Source of the DNA: Primulina eburnea
Taxonomy: Eukaryota > Streptophyta > Magnoliopsida > Lamiales > Gesneriaceae
Direction: 5' to 3'
NCBI RefSeq assembly: GCF_022965805.1
Contig: NC_133101.1
Coordinates: 12,623,069-12,687,068, forward strand
Length of the DNA: 64,000 nt
The position numbers and the translations under genes were made by a program. Each line of letters begins with the position of its first letter. Positions within the stretch are counted from its first letter, which is position 1. The notes under the pieces were generated by a model. It was given only the letters and a program-made list of their open reading frames with translations. It did no database searches and had not been told where the DNA came from. Below are positions 37,830 through 50,600 of the stretch, piece after piece.

Positions 37830-39103
37830 CACCTACTACACACTTTGTCACACAAAACCCCTTGTGACACCTTTACTGCCACGTGTTGTGATTTGTGACT
37901 ATATACTTTAATGTTTTTACGAATCTATCAAAAGGAATCAACTTTTTCACAAAACCCCTTGTGACACCTCCACTGCCACGTTTTGTGTTTGTGACTGTAT
38001 AATTTAATGTTTATCCGAATCTATCAAAGAATCAACTTTTTCATCTTTAAACGAATTTTTCACATATTCCAACTGATTCATTCGTGTAAGCACACAAAAT
38101 CTCCACACGCGTACAAAAATATCCCAATGATTTAACTTTATCTTTACACTTAAACTAGCCGACATACACATGGTGTTTATTTAATATAATATATAAATAA
38201 TTTAGCTCATAAATCATATGTATACTATATACTGATAATATATTTTTTTCCAAATATTTAGTTTCTTTATGATTTTTTTCTAAAAAAATATTTTTAAGAC
38301 TTGATTCATTAATGATTTGCAATATTATTAGTTCAGGAAAAGGTAGACAAAAATTTGACAAAAGTTGAAATCATTCATGAATCCACGGAATGAAATCTTC
38401 ATATCAATATATGATGGGGTAAAAGTCAAAAAAAAAAAACATTTGTTTTGTACTTTTGTATGACAAGTCTTACACCTTAATTTCGTCGGAAAAAAAAATG
38501 ATTATCCAATTTTGATTAAAAAAATAAGGTATACATTGGTCACTTTATTTCGAGACATATATGTGATGTTATAGGTAACGTTTCATTGGTATGTGCATAG
38601 ATATATTCAATCATACAGCTGTGTGATCATATGATTAGTCACTGGACAACCTTCCATCCGACTTTCCAATTGGTTATTATTTATCGAGTAGATTAGTATG
38701 CAGTTAAGGTTTTATATCATTAGTATTTTGATCCGAGACAACATAGATGATATACGTACTAGTGCTAGACTTTGACTCATTTATCGACTCCACGAGGGTC
38801 ATCAGATGGCGAGGTTCAGTATGGTATCGACATACATCGGAGCAGATGCATTGTGGTTGATGATATGTATAAGCTAGAAACCGTATATAGGATCTGCTCG
38901 GATGGTATATTTTGTCGATTAATTTTCCGAAGACTGAATTATATATTCATTAATAGGTTGTGTGAAGGCCACAAAAATTTATAAATACTATAGCCCAAGA
39001 ACTCAAAATTTTGGGCACATCCAATAAGTTTGAACCCATTCAATGACTTGATGACAACCTATAATGACAAATCTAAAAAATTATTCCATGTCCGTATTCA
39101 TAT
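37830..39103. repeat. Duplicated spacer (third copy)
   Basis: It is collinear with 2353-3623 and 22487-23750, including the two tandem units with CCCCTTGTGACACC. It holds only the recurring 70-codon frame at 38772-38984, which I do not accept as a gene. Confidence 0.6.
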
Positions 39104-41045
39104 TGTAACACCCTATTGATGGCTACATTATAGCATTAAATAAGCTGCTTAAAAGCCTTAAAACGTTCGCTAAGGCATCCGCTAAACTTCTCTCTTCCCA
39201 ACTATAAGTAAGATCCAAACTATAAGTAAGAGATCAAACCAAGATAAAAGAACACCGAAAACCTCACAAAAATTCAAGAAGAAAAACTGCCAAATTCGAG
39301 GCTTTCAGCAGCAGATTTCGTGACATTATTCTGTCCATTTTCGAGTAAAATTTCTAGTAGCAGCCAAATACTATATTTGAACTACAATCTAGCAACTCAT
39401 ATTAACGTTTGGAATCAAGAAAGACCAAAGTAATCGGGCTTATGTATTAAAAAAGTATATACACGTATGATATTCTATACACGTATGATATTCTATGTTC
39501 CATTTTTGAACATTTTCGTTTGAGCATGATTTATTCGTTTATGTCTTGTCTAAGCTTTATATGTTCCGAACATTGATATAATTCAATAAAAATTTGGAAA
39601 GCTATTATAAGATATGACCGCTATATGGTATGATTATAACTGTTATATGACCTCTATATGATGAGATTATAATCATTGTATGGTCTCGTCACTTGAGTAT
39701 TAACATATAGGGGACATGTATTAGTAAAATCGTGGAAATTAGATGAAATTTCAATGCTTCATGTCCATGATATGATTATGATACGTTATGTCTTCCGTTA
39801 AGAAATTTTACGTTTAGAAAAAATATAAGTATTTGTTATATATATCCGAACAATCCCCACTTGCTGAGTGTTTCCCAATTAAGTCACCCTTACCTCTCTC
39901 CCTATACAATACCAACAAACAAGTTGATGGACAAATTATGAGACTTCTGGAGCTGGTGAAGAAGCCACTTTCTAAGAAAGATTATTTTCATATTTCAATT
40001 GTCAATTTACGTTTTAAATTTTACACTTCTGCACTCTTTGATTTCTTTCATGTTGTAAAGACAATGACGGATTATTTTATAAACTGGTTTGGTTATATAT
40101 TGTATTACGAGCATGTTATTTTAAAATTATGTGATTGTTCAAAAACGAATGTGTCTGTACACCTAGGTCTCAGGACATGACATTTAAATGATATTAGAGC
40201 CAGCATGATCATAATCTGACTGAGATCCTAACATTCAAAACGTGATAAGATGTCGAATTTTGCCAAAGGACCAGTGCATTCATATCCTTGACAATTATTT
40301 TTGAGGTAGTATATTAACCATCAATCAACGACCTAAAATCTAATTTATAGGCGTAATCAGAGTCTCATCAAATTTGACATTCTCTATTTTTGGTTACAAG
40401 CTTACTTTTTGGTCTATTTATGCTCATCAATGATGCATTTAAGGGATAGAATCGTGATTAAAAACTTTTCTTCCTCACACATAAGTAACCCTCCCATTTT
40501 GCACAAAGAAGATCACACCGATTTAAGAATAAATTCTCTAAAATCTCGAGCATGTTTCAACGATTTTCGAACATAATTTTGACAAAGTTTGAGTAAGAAA
40601 TGGCGACCCAATCTAAGACCATGAGTAACCTCGAACTCGAGATTTAGCAACTTAGAGGGACCTTCAGTAGTTTTTTTTAGAAGTTACTATTCTAATAAAA
40701 AAATTTACCTGCTTATGTGTTGTTTGATTGTGGTGACACATTCTTTTATATCTAAGAGGTTCACTAAGAAATTAGGGGTTAAACCTAAAATGCTTGTTAA
40801 ACCTTTTAGGATAGCAACACCTACTAGTAAGGCTATCGAAACCATCGAGTTACATCGAGGCTATAAAATCAGTAACAATATGCATACGTTCAATGCCGAC
40901 TCGATTCAATGGTGGATTTTGACATCATTCTGAGAATGGATTGTTTAGCCAAGACTCATGCAATGGTAAATTGTTGGGGTGAGAATGTCAAATTACAAAC
41001 CGAGAAGAAATCATATACCATACGCCTCGGTCTCGGGGCGTGACA
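39104..41045 (+). mobile_element. Degenerate Ty3/gypsy remnant (copy 3)
   Basis: The 5' LTR spans 39104-40182 and is followed by a PBS relic. The protease relic begins near 40715 with a 2-nt deletion in the active-site region. The 3' LTR end CGGTCTCGGGGCGTGACA finishes at 41045. Confidence 0.65.
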
Positions 41046-41359
41046 TGTTGGTTTTATAATGAAAGTTCAAGGAAGAAAGAAGAAAGCTATGTTTTCATTT
41101 TCTAAATCAAAAACTAGTACATCGATTAGTGAGTAGTATTCTCCAACTAATTCCGAGATCTTAAACCATGAAGACCAACATCCTGCTAGGTATCAAAGAA
41201 ATTTTCTAAAATTGCAAAAAGAAAATAAGAAGAAAGAAACTAAGATAACATGCTAAGATGGAAATTTGACAATTTAGAAGACTAACATAAAAAATACACA
41301 AATAAATTGGATCATAATTACGATTTCCTAATTAATATTATATATTTGATATGGGTTGT
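41046..41359. other. Spacer between gypsy remnant and CACTA-like element
   Basis: This is AT-rich non-coding DNA also present at 61665-62131 and mostly deleted in the other two units. I see nothing functional in it. Confidence 0.4.
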
Positions 41360-42416
41360 CAATACAAAAAAACGGAATTAAAACCGTCGCTATGATAGCA
41401 ACGGTTTTAATAAAACCGTCGCTTATCAAATTAAGTGACGGTTAAATTAAAACAGTCGCTAGAATAGCGACGGTTCAAGAAAAACCGTCGCTATAATAGC
41501 GACGGTTTTTCATAAACTGTCGCTAATATTGCGACTGTTTGATAAACCCGTCGTTATTTTGTGCGACGGGTTTTTTTATCCGTCGCATTATGCGACGGTC
41601 TTGTATTCTACCCGTCGTTATTTTGTAGCGACGGTTTTAGGAAACTGTCTCTTAATTTGACAAGCGACGGTTTTATTAAAAACTGTAGCTATTATAGCGA
41701 CGGTTTAAGGAAAACCATCGCTATAATATCGACGGTTTTAATAAAACAATCGCCGATCTAGATCGGCGACGGTTTTGCAAAAATCGTCGCCATAGTAGCG
41801 ACGGTTATGCAACAACCGTCGCCGATCTATTATAGCGACGGTTTAAAGAAAACCTTCGCTATAATAGCCACGGTTTTAATAAAACAGTCGCCGATGCCAT
41901 AGTAGCGACGGTTATGCAACAACCGTCGCCGTTCTAGATCGGCGACGGTTTTTACCAAAATTGTCGCTATTATCGCGACGGTTTTGGTTGAACCGTTGCT
42001 ATATAGCGATCGTTTTTTTAAAAACCGTCGCTATAATTATATATATACCGAGGTTCGTAGACATTTTTCGTCTATCTATAGTAGTAGTTAAACTCTATCA
42101 ATTTTTCGAAGTTTCGATTTTTTAATTTTGTACTAACATTTTTTCGTATTTATTTCGTAGATTTGCTCGTCGGTACGATCTTCCAGCGTTACGTGGAGCT
42201 GCATTTCTTCGCGCAAATCAGGTTTTAATTTTTTTTTCCCCGAAAATTTACTACATAATTTTAATTTTGCATAGTAGTTTTTTTTATGCATTTTATGGTT
42301 ACAAACCGTCGCTTCTTAAACAGCGGTTTTTTTTAAAAAATCACCGTTTAATATAGCGAAGGCTTTTTCAATTCCGTCGCTTAATATAGCGACGGCTTTT
42401 TCAATACCGTCGCGAA
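41360..42416. mobile_element. CACTA-like derivative, fullest copy
   Basis: The left edge CAATACAAAAAAACGG is one base from a canonical CACTA terminus. It is followed by about 640 bp of GCGACGG/CCGTCGC palindromes, an AT-rich core with a possible leader (TTACGTGGAGCTGC then CAGGTTTTAATT, a possible splice donor), and a second array at 42300-42416. The opposite terminus is not recognisable, and no transposase is left. It is a deletion derivative of an En/Spm-type element. Confidence 0.65.
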
Positions 42417-43158
42417 CCTTTGGATGTTCAATTTTAAATTTTAATTTTGTTCAAATAAAATATTTTGACTTTTTATAATCATAATTTAAATTTTCAAAAC
42501 TAGCTATTATAAATAGATAAATATAAGTTTTCAATAGTTCAACTTTTATAAATAGCTTCTATATCATCATTTATCACACATTAAAGAAAGAAATACATTT
42601 ATCTTTTATGTTTATCCAACTTGGGTATTTGGCAAGAGTAAATTCACTCGCATCCAAGATTTCTTGCTCGAGGTGTTTAACCTTTTCCAAAAGCATCATG
42701 AAGATCAATAAATACTTGTGAAGATTGAACGGGATAATGGTCAATTTTTTTTTAGCTTTATAAAATGTGCCACCAATACCAATCATCAAACTTTCATAAT
42801 ATCAATTATATGACAAAAAATAAAATAATACGTATATAATTAAAAATATTATATATTTATAAAATTGGTTTGGTTAGGACTTTTCACCAAAACTTTGAAA
42901 AAAACCAATTTTTTCGATATGATTAATTTTAAAACTAATATAAATCGATCGACTAAAAACCAAACCAATTATTTGATTTGGCTTTGGTTTCTACTCACCC
43001 CTAAATTGGGTAATGCATGAGATTGACTAATGTTTCAATTTCATTTCCTCAATATCCATTGTTTTTGCCCTCTAAGCGAGAAATCCCTAAATCCACATAA
43101 AAATAAATATTTTTATTTTTTTTAATAATATAAAATAGAAGATTGTTTTTAGTCTTCT
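42417..43158 (+). promoter_or_regulatory. Upstream region of gene copy 3, left of the LTR insertion
   Basis: It is collinear with 26631-27365 and is separated from the gene by the full-length LTR-A element. The last five bases CTTCT (43154-43158) are the target duplication. Confidence 0.45.
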
Positions 43159-46129
43159 TGTAGAACCCGTAATTAGACTACGTATAAGCCATGCGTAATT
43201 CTAGTATTTTAAATTAAATTGACTTCATTGCATAGTATTTAAATTCTTTCTTAGAAGTTAATTATTTTATTTCAGTAGTTTAAATTTTATTCTTTCAGTT
43301 ATTTCAGTAAGGCCGGACTGGAGTTGGAGTTTAGAGATAAAATTTAAGATTCAGAAAATATTTCCAGAATTTAATTTAGCTAGCTAGTAAGTTAATTTAA
43401 GTTAATAAGGAGGTTTAGGGAATTATTTAAGTTACTTGAGGTGAGTAGGAAATAAATTCATTTAAGTTCCAATAAGTAAGGGTTAAGTCACTAAATTATT
43501 TAAAGGATAGGTAAGGCTTTTAAAGGGTATAAATTTACTAGGTAATCAACATTTCCCCTCAATTCTATTCCAAGATTTCGGCCACCCCTTTAGTGCTAGA
43601 ACATTCCTTGCCAACTCACCACCTTTGACCCTTTCTTTTCATTTAATTAGTAGGATAATTCTTTTATTTTTGGGAGCACCATTTAATTAATAATCAACCT
43701 TATTCTAACCTAGACTAGCTTGTAAATAATCGGCCACCTCACCCCAACAAATCATTTGATATCAAACCAAAAGTCAAAATTTCAAAAGGTGGAGACTTGG
43801 TCTTGATTTGTTCTCTATATCTTGCAACCATTTCCCTCACTCTCTTAACCATCTTTTCCCCTCCCCCATCACCGAATTAGAGAGTATTTCAGAGTGTAAA
43901 AAAAACGTGAGAATTCAGTGGGAGATAGGAGAGAAAAATCGAGTAAGAGGAAGGGTAGAAAAGATAGTGCTCCACCTCCTCCGCGTCGTATCGTCTTATT
44001 CATTCGTTTTTCGTTCAAAACGAAACCAGGCATGCATATGTTCTTCCTTGACCCTTCAATCAAGTCATATTATCATTTATTTTCATTATATGATTATCAT
44101 TTCTATGGAAAAAACCGAAATCTACCAAGAATTTTCAGAAAACAAAACCTACAGATTTCGGCCTTCATGATGCAGTTTCACGGGTTCTCTTGTTTTGTTG
44201 TTTCAGGTGGATGGTTCGACTCCAGGCTCACTAAGCTACATCTAGACATGTACTAGGATGCATTAAGACCATGTTGGTCCATTCAAACCAGCCCCATGCA
44301 TGATAAAATTCGGATTTGACAGCAACTCTTCAATCTTGGCCATTTGAGTTTCGAAAAATGCTGTTGTGCTGTCAAAGGGAATGGATCTGATCATGGCTGT
44401 CCTAGGGGCCTATAGCCATGGTTAGATCACTTCCCTAGCATGTATAAGACGTGACTAAGTTGCCCTTTTCGTGGCTTGGTCCATGGTGAATCTGTTTTCA
44501 CAAAAATACTCAAGAACAGCCCAGCACCTTTCGGCCCTCCCCATTTTACAGCATGTGTATTTCGAAAATGGTGGAATGGTGTGGATCTTGGTTGGCCTAT
44601 GGCCCTTAGCCATGGTTCATACGCTACCACTGGATGTCTAGATCGTGCCATGGTTAATAAAATGGCCACTGGAACGACATGAGATAGCAAACAAAGCAAA
44701 ACACCACACGCGCATGCAAAGGTGCTCTCGGGTGAATCTTTTGAGTTGTTGCTGGAATGGTGCGAATTGTGGTTGACCTAGGGCCCTTAGCCATGGTTCA
44801 AATCATTCCTTGGGATTTTGGTAAGAGTCTTTGGTCGGTGGTTCAAGCCCCAATGGCCGGTAGTTTTGAAAACGACACAAGATATGCGATTGCACAGCTG
44901 CTGTAATTTGACAGCAAGTGGTGCCGTTGTTCTCAGGCGTGTTTCGAGTGCTCGGTTGGCTTTTTAGCCTATAGCCTTGGACTGGACAATGCCTCAACAA
45001 GTTAGGAAGGTCATGCTTTTGGCCGTTTGTGATTTGGATCATTTTTGAGGTCGTACGAGAATTTACGGTGCGATGTGCCAAATTGACACTAGAAAAAGCG
45101 TTTCATGTTTTGGCCTCCATTCACCTAGAGTTCGACCCTCACCATTTTAGGAGCATTAATTCATCATTTTAAGCGTTTTTTAATCATGACTATACGTTGG
45201 TTCAATGTTGGTTCGGATTGGTTCGGAGTCATGATTAAATACGTAGTCGTTAGGCGCAATTGTCTCAGTTATCGGATTTAATTGCATAGTTTGCCCAAGA
45301 AAATCTATTGCAAATTTTTCATAGCATATTTAGGTTGCAGCCAGCCTGGGAGCGATCCAATCCATGTGGTAAAATAATACAGGATATTTCATTATGCCAT
45401 TTAATTATATTACGTGCATAAAAATAGAAAATACTTATTTTTGAGATTTATGCGATATTGCTTGTGGTCAATTCACTATCATGGGAGCATTATTTTACCC
45501 GGTCGCCAGTGACCGATCAGTTCAGTTTGGTACCAACCGGTTGCCAGTGACCGGTCAGTTCAGTGCAGTGTAGAGGCCACTTGCGTAGACCATAATCTCA
45601 ACAGAAAAAAAATTATTACAAATTATTTCAGTACAAGACTCCAAGGAGCAAACATTTTCACTATGATTTTCAGTTCATTTATGCACGTATTATAATTGCT
45701 CATGATAAGTTATTTTCACAGTATACCTCATGACATGATATTTTATCCCATGGAAAAAAAAAATTTACTATATTATTTACTCGTTACCTACGATATATGC
45801 ATGTTGAGTCTTTAGACTCACTAGACTTGATTGTTGTAGGTATTGATGAGGCTGGGGCCGAGGGCGGGGACCAGTGAGCCAGCTTGGGTCGGCAGTAGTG
45901 GCACCCGAGGAACTCATTTACAACACTTGCCATTTTATGCAAACATTTTTATCAGTTGTTGGATATTCTTAAATTGTTATTTTGCAAACAAATATTTACT
46001 TCCGCTACTATTTTGAACATCAAACCTAATTTATCGATCTATTTTATGAATGAGGCAAATTTACCTACTTTAAAAGAAAATTTTAAATTTTTCCGGAAAT
46101 TTTCAAGCAAGGATTTTCGGGCTGTTAAA
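43159..46129 (+). repeat. 5' LTR of the full-length LTR-A element
   Basis: It begins TGTAGAACCCG and ends near GGGCTGTTAAA. It contains two 38-bp units (near 45501 and 45539) and a degenerate repeat of roughly 185 bp marked by AGCCATGGTT at 44414, 44608 and 44789. A 112-codon frame (43918-44256) recurs in the 3' LTR only because the LTRs are near-identical. Confidence 0.93.
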
Positions 46130-46131
46130 GA

Positions 46132-46144
46132 TGGTATCAGAGCC
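46132..46144 (+). other. Primer-binding site (initiator tRNA-Met)
   Basis: TGGTATCAGAGCC follows the 5' LTR by two bases. It is complementary to the 3' end of plant initiator tRNA-Met and would prime minus-strand DNA synthesis. Confidence 0.93.
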
Positions 46145-46372
46145 TATGTTCTTGTAAAGGGTTACACTACTACTGACCAAGAGAAGCTCACGAAATCACG
46201 TCTTCGGTCTGTAAGTTTTACATTTCAGCATTTTATTTACAGCATGAATTATTTCAACAGCATGATTCCATGCAATGTTTTACGTTCAGATCCTTTCATT
46301 ATTTCAGTAATGATTTAAAATAAGTTATGGAATTATGGATGTTAGTTACGTATGGGTTATGTATGGAACAAT

Positions 46373-47417
46373 ATGCCCCCTAGACGCCAGGTTGGACGCC
46401 TGAGAGGTGGCGAGGAGCGCCGTCATGAGGACGCTGAGGATCGTAGGCGGGAGGAAGACTTACCTCCACCCCCTCCGCTTGATATGAATGCCCAGATGCT
46501 AGCTGGGATGACATAGTTCTTCGCTGAGTTTGCGGGGAACCATGCCGCGGTGGCAGCTAGGCCGACAGGGCCCAAGGCTGTCTATGAGAGATTTATGAAG
46601 ATGCATCCAAAGGAGTTTTCTGGGACGTCTGACCCCATGATTGCCGAGGGATGGATCAAATCCCTCGAGGTCACCTTCGAGTTTATGGAGCTGGGAGATG
46701 CAGACAGTGTACGCTGTGCTACATACTTGCTCGGAGGAGATGCCCGCTTATGGTGGGAGGGAGCATCGGTAGCCCTGAACGTGGCTACGCTGAGTTGGGA
46801 GCTCTTCACGGAGGTGTTCTATTCCAAATATTTTGCTGAGGAAGTTCGCACCAGGTTGACCACTGAGTTCATGAGTCTGAGACAGAGGGATCTAACTGTT
46901 ACGGAGTTCATCCGTAGCTTCGAGAGGGGTGGTCCCTTTGTGCCCCTGATCGCGAATGATGCTAAAGCCAAGTTGATGCATTTCCTGGTGGGTCTACGGC
47001 CGATCTTGCGTCGGGATGTTAGGATGTCTGACCCTGCTACTTATGAGATCGTTGTCTCCAAAGCTCTAGCCGCAGAGCAGGATCTGCGGGATATTGAGAG
47101 GGATCGCCAGGGTAAGCGCCCAGTCCAGGTACCACACCGCCCTCCTCCTCATCAGCATCAGCAACAGAACAAGAGACCTTTTAACGGGCCGCCTAGAAAC
47201 AGAGGCCAGCAGCAGCAGCGGGGACGCCCAGCCCCGAAGACTTATGAGCACCCATTCTGTCCTAGGTGCTCACGCCGCCATCCTGGAGCATGTATGTCTG
47301 GCTCAGGAAAGTGTTTTAAGTGTGGCAGTCCAGACCACATGTTGCATCTGCCTACCCAAGGCAGAGTTTTTGCTCTCCATGCCACGGAAACAAACCCAAA
47401 GACTATGTTGTTGACAG
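46373..47417 (+). pseudogene. gag of the LTR-A element, one nonsense codon, damaged zinc knuckle
   Basis: The ATG at 46373 opens a basic, arginine-rich leader with a proline run. The frame meets TAG at 46514-46516 (codon 48) and then continues open to the intron-like donor at 47418. The middle carries the retrotransposon gag region (WIKSLEVTFEFM, YLLGGDARLWWEG, FLVGLRP), followed by a Gln/Arg/Pro-rich linker and a zinc knuckle near 47312-47350. The knuckle reads C-x2-C-x4-H but lacks the final Cys, and the next residues appear shortened. Gag would form the cytoplasmic virus-like particle. The single stop suggests recent inactivation. Confidence 0.88.
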
Positions 47418-47618
47418 GTACTTTTAAGCTTTAAGTTATTATATGAATTTTCGTGTTTTGGGAATCGAGATTAAGATTTGAGCTTAGAACCGCGATAGGA
47501 TTGCATGTTCTACTCAGTATTATTTTGGGGATTTAAGTTAGAAGAACTTTGACCTTTGCATGTCTATAAGTTTAGTTCTTGTAGCTATTGGGTTCAACTT
47601 AGAGTTCCGATCTTTCAG
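47418..47618 (+). other. Putative 201-nt intron between gag and protease
   Basis: The coding sequence is interrupted after a G at 47417 by a segment that begins GTACTT and ends TCTTTCAG. It contains in-frame stops (first TAA at 47432-47434) and is more AT-rich than the flanking coding DNA. Removing it rejoins a split glycine codon and puts the end of gag in frame with the residues just before the protease Asp-Ser-Gly-Ala motif. If spliced in vivo, unspliced RNA would give Gag alone and spliced RNA Gag-Pol. This is inferred from sequence only. Confidence 0.7.
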
Positions 47619-50600
47619 GTAGAATTTTTATATCTGGTTCCGCTACCAAGGCCTTGATAGATTCAGGGGCCACTCACTCGTTTATTTCGGAGGTCTTCGC
47701 GAACTTTCTCAAGATCAAGACCATTGGGCTAGACATAGCCTTTTCAGTAGTGTTGCCGTCAGGCGAGGAGATGGCAGCTACCAATATTATCCGAGATATA
47801 GATCTTGAGCTGCACGGTAATCTTGTTTATGCGGATCTGATCGTGCTACCGATGCCAGAATTTGACATCATCCTGGGGATGGACAGGCTATTGAGGAACA
47901 GAGTGTTGATAGACTTCCAGCGGAGATCTGTTCTAGTCCGACCGCCTGGGATGGAGCAGTTCTTATTTGAGCCGGACAGGTACTTTCCTTTACCGCGCAT
48001 TATTCCTTATGTTCAGGATAGGAAGCTCATGCATAGAGGGTGTCGGGAGTTTCTAGCAACCTTTTTATCTGTCCCTGAGGAACCCAGCTAGTCAGCCTCA
48101 GATGTTCCAATTGTAAGAGATTTCTTAGACGTTTTTCCCGAAGACGTCTCTGGTATGCCACCCGAGAGAGAGGTGGAGTTTTCCATTGAGCTTATGTCAG
48201 GTACGACTCCGATATCCAAAGCACCATACCGACTGGCACCGACAGAGATGGCAGAGCTTAAGAAGCAAATTCAGGATCTACTCGACAAGGAGTTCATTCG
48301 CCCGAGTTTTTCACCTTGGGGCGCGCCAGTCTTGTTTGTTAAGAAGAATGATGGCTCGATGAGGCTTTGTATTGACTACCGAGAGTTGAACAGGGTTACA
48401 GTGAAGAACAAATACCCATTTCCGAGGATTGAGGATCTATTTGACCAGTTGCAGGGAGCTTCGATTTTCTCAAAGATTGATATGTGTTCTGGTTATCACC
48501 AGTTAAGGGTGAGAGATGCTGATGTCTCCAAGACTGCTTTTAGGACTCGTTATGGCCACTATGAGTTCCTTGTGATGCCGTTCAGTCTGACGAATGCGCC
48601 AGCGATCTTCATGGATCTCATGAATCGCGTATTTCAGCCGTATCTTGACCAGTTTGTGATAGTATTCATAGACGAAATTCTCGTCTACTCCAAGTGTCAA
48701 GAGGATCACAGCAGACATTTAACCACAGTATTGCAGACCTTGCAGAAGCATCAGTTGTTCACGAAGTTCAGCAAATGCGAATTTTGGTTAGAGAAGGTGG
48801 CTTTCTTAGGCCACATTGTTTCTAGCAGTGGTATTGAGGTAGACCCAGCAAAAGTTGCAGCAGTCAGAGATTGGGTTGTGCCACAGAATGCATCTAAGAT
48901 CCGCAGTTTTCTTGGGCTAGCAGGATATTACAGGAAGTTCATTCAGGGATTCTCCTCCATTGCCGTTCCACTCACCTCGTTGACCAAGAAGAATGTGAAA
49001 TTTGTATGGAGCGAGGAGTGTCAGAAGAGCTTCGATACTTTGAAGCAAGCTCTTATCTCAGCACCAGTTTTGGCCATGCCGTCAGGGCCCGGGGAGTTTG
49101 TCCTGTATACCGATGCTTTGAAGCTCGGTTTAGGTGCAGTTTTGATGCAGCATGGGAGAGTGATAGCGTATGCTTCTCGACAGCTGAAAATTCACGAGAA
49201 GAACTACCCCACCCACGACCTAGAGTTGGCCGCAGTAGTTTTTGCCTTGAAGATTTGGAGGCATTAATTGTATGGAGAGAAGTGCCAGATCTTTACCGAC
49301 CACAAGAGCCTCAAGTATTTCTTTACGCAGAAGGAGCTGAACATGTGTCAGAGGCGTTGGTTGGAGCTTGTGAAAGACTATGACTGTGATATTAGCTACC
49401 ACCTGGGTAAAGCTAATGTAGTTGCGGATGCATTGAGCAGAAAAGTCTCAGTGATGGCTCATTTGACGATTCGGAGACCTCTTCAGCTTTAGATGCAGAG
49501 GTTTGATCTAGAGTCATATCCTCAAGGTATAGTTCCCCGTCTATCTACCTTGACGATTCAGTCCTCTCTTATGGACCGTATTCGCAGTGGTCAGGCAGCA
49601 GATGAGAAGTTGGCCAAGTGGAAGCAGAGAGATGAAGCCAATGGCAGTGTCTTGTATTCAGCCAACGACGGTATAGTGCGATACCGAGACATGATGTGGG
49701 TTCCTAAGAGTGATACTATCCGAGCAGATATTCTATCAGAGGCCCACATGTCCCCGTACTCCATTCACCCTGGGAGTACGAAGATGTAAAAAGATCTGCA
49801 GCTATTGTATTGGTGGCTTGGGATGAAGAATGATATCAGACGATATGTATCTGAGTGTCTGACTTGCCAGTAAGTGAAGGCGGAGAATCAGAGAGCAGCA
49901 GGTTTGCTCAAGCCTCTTCCCATTCCCGAGTGGAAGTGGGAGAATGTTACCATGGACTTTGTGGCTGGATTGCCGAAGCAGTCAGAGGATCAAATGCCAT
50001 CTGGGTGATTGTAGATCGTCATACCAAATCAGCGCACTTCTTGCCCATTAAGACGACTTTCACCATGATTCAGTATGCAGAGTTGTATATCCGAGAGATA
50101 GTCCGACTTCATGGTATTCCAGTTTCTATCGTATCTGACTGAGATCCCAGATTCAATTCCTCTTTTTGGAAGAGTTTGCATTCGACCATGGGTACGAAGT
50201 TGCTGTTTAGCACAGCTTTCCATTCGCAGACAGATGGACTGTCAGAGCGAATTATTCAGATTTCGGAGGATCTTCTTCGTGCTTGCGTCATTGATTTCTC
50301 AGGGAGTTGGGAGTTGAACTTGCCATTGGTGGAGTTCACCTATAACAACAGCTTCCAGTCGTCTATAGGTATGGCTCCGTATGAAGCACTGTATGGCCGT
50401 AAGTGTAGATCTCATGTTCATTGGGATGAAGTAGTAGAGGGAGCAGAATTGGGTCCAGAGATTATTCTGCAGGCTGCCGATGTAGTAGTCAAGATCCGCG
50501 ATAGGATGAGGACTGCTCAGAGTCGACAGAAAAGCTATGCAGATCAGAGAAGGAGAGACCTAGAGTTTGCTGTTGGCGACCATGTCTTTGTGAAGATAGC

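Noticed and set aside
43918..44256. 112-codon open frame inside the 5' LTR, repeated at 51807-52145
   Set aside because: The two frames are the same LTR sequence, so their similarity is no evidence of selection. There is no recognisable domain.
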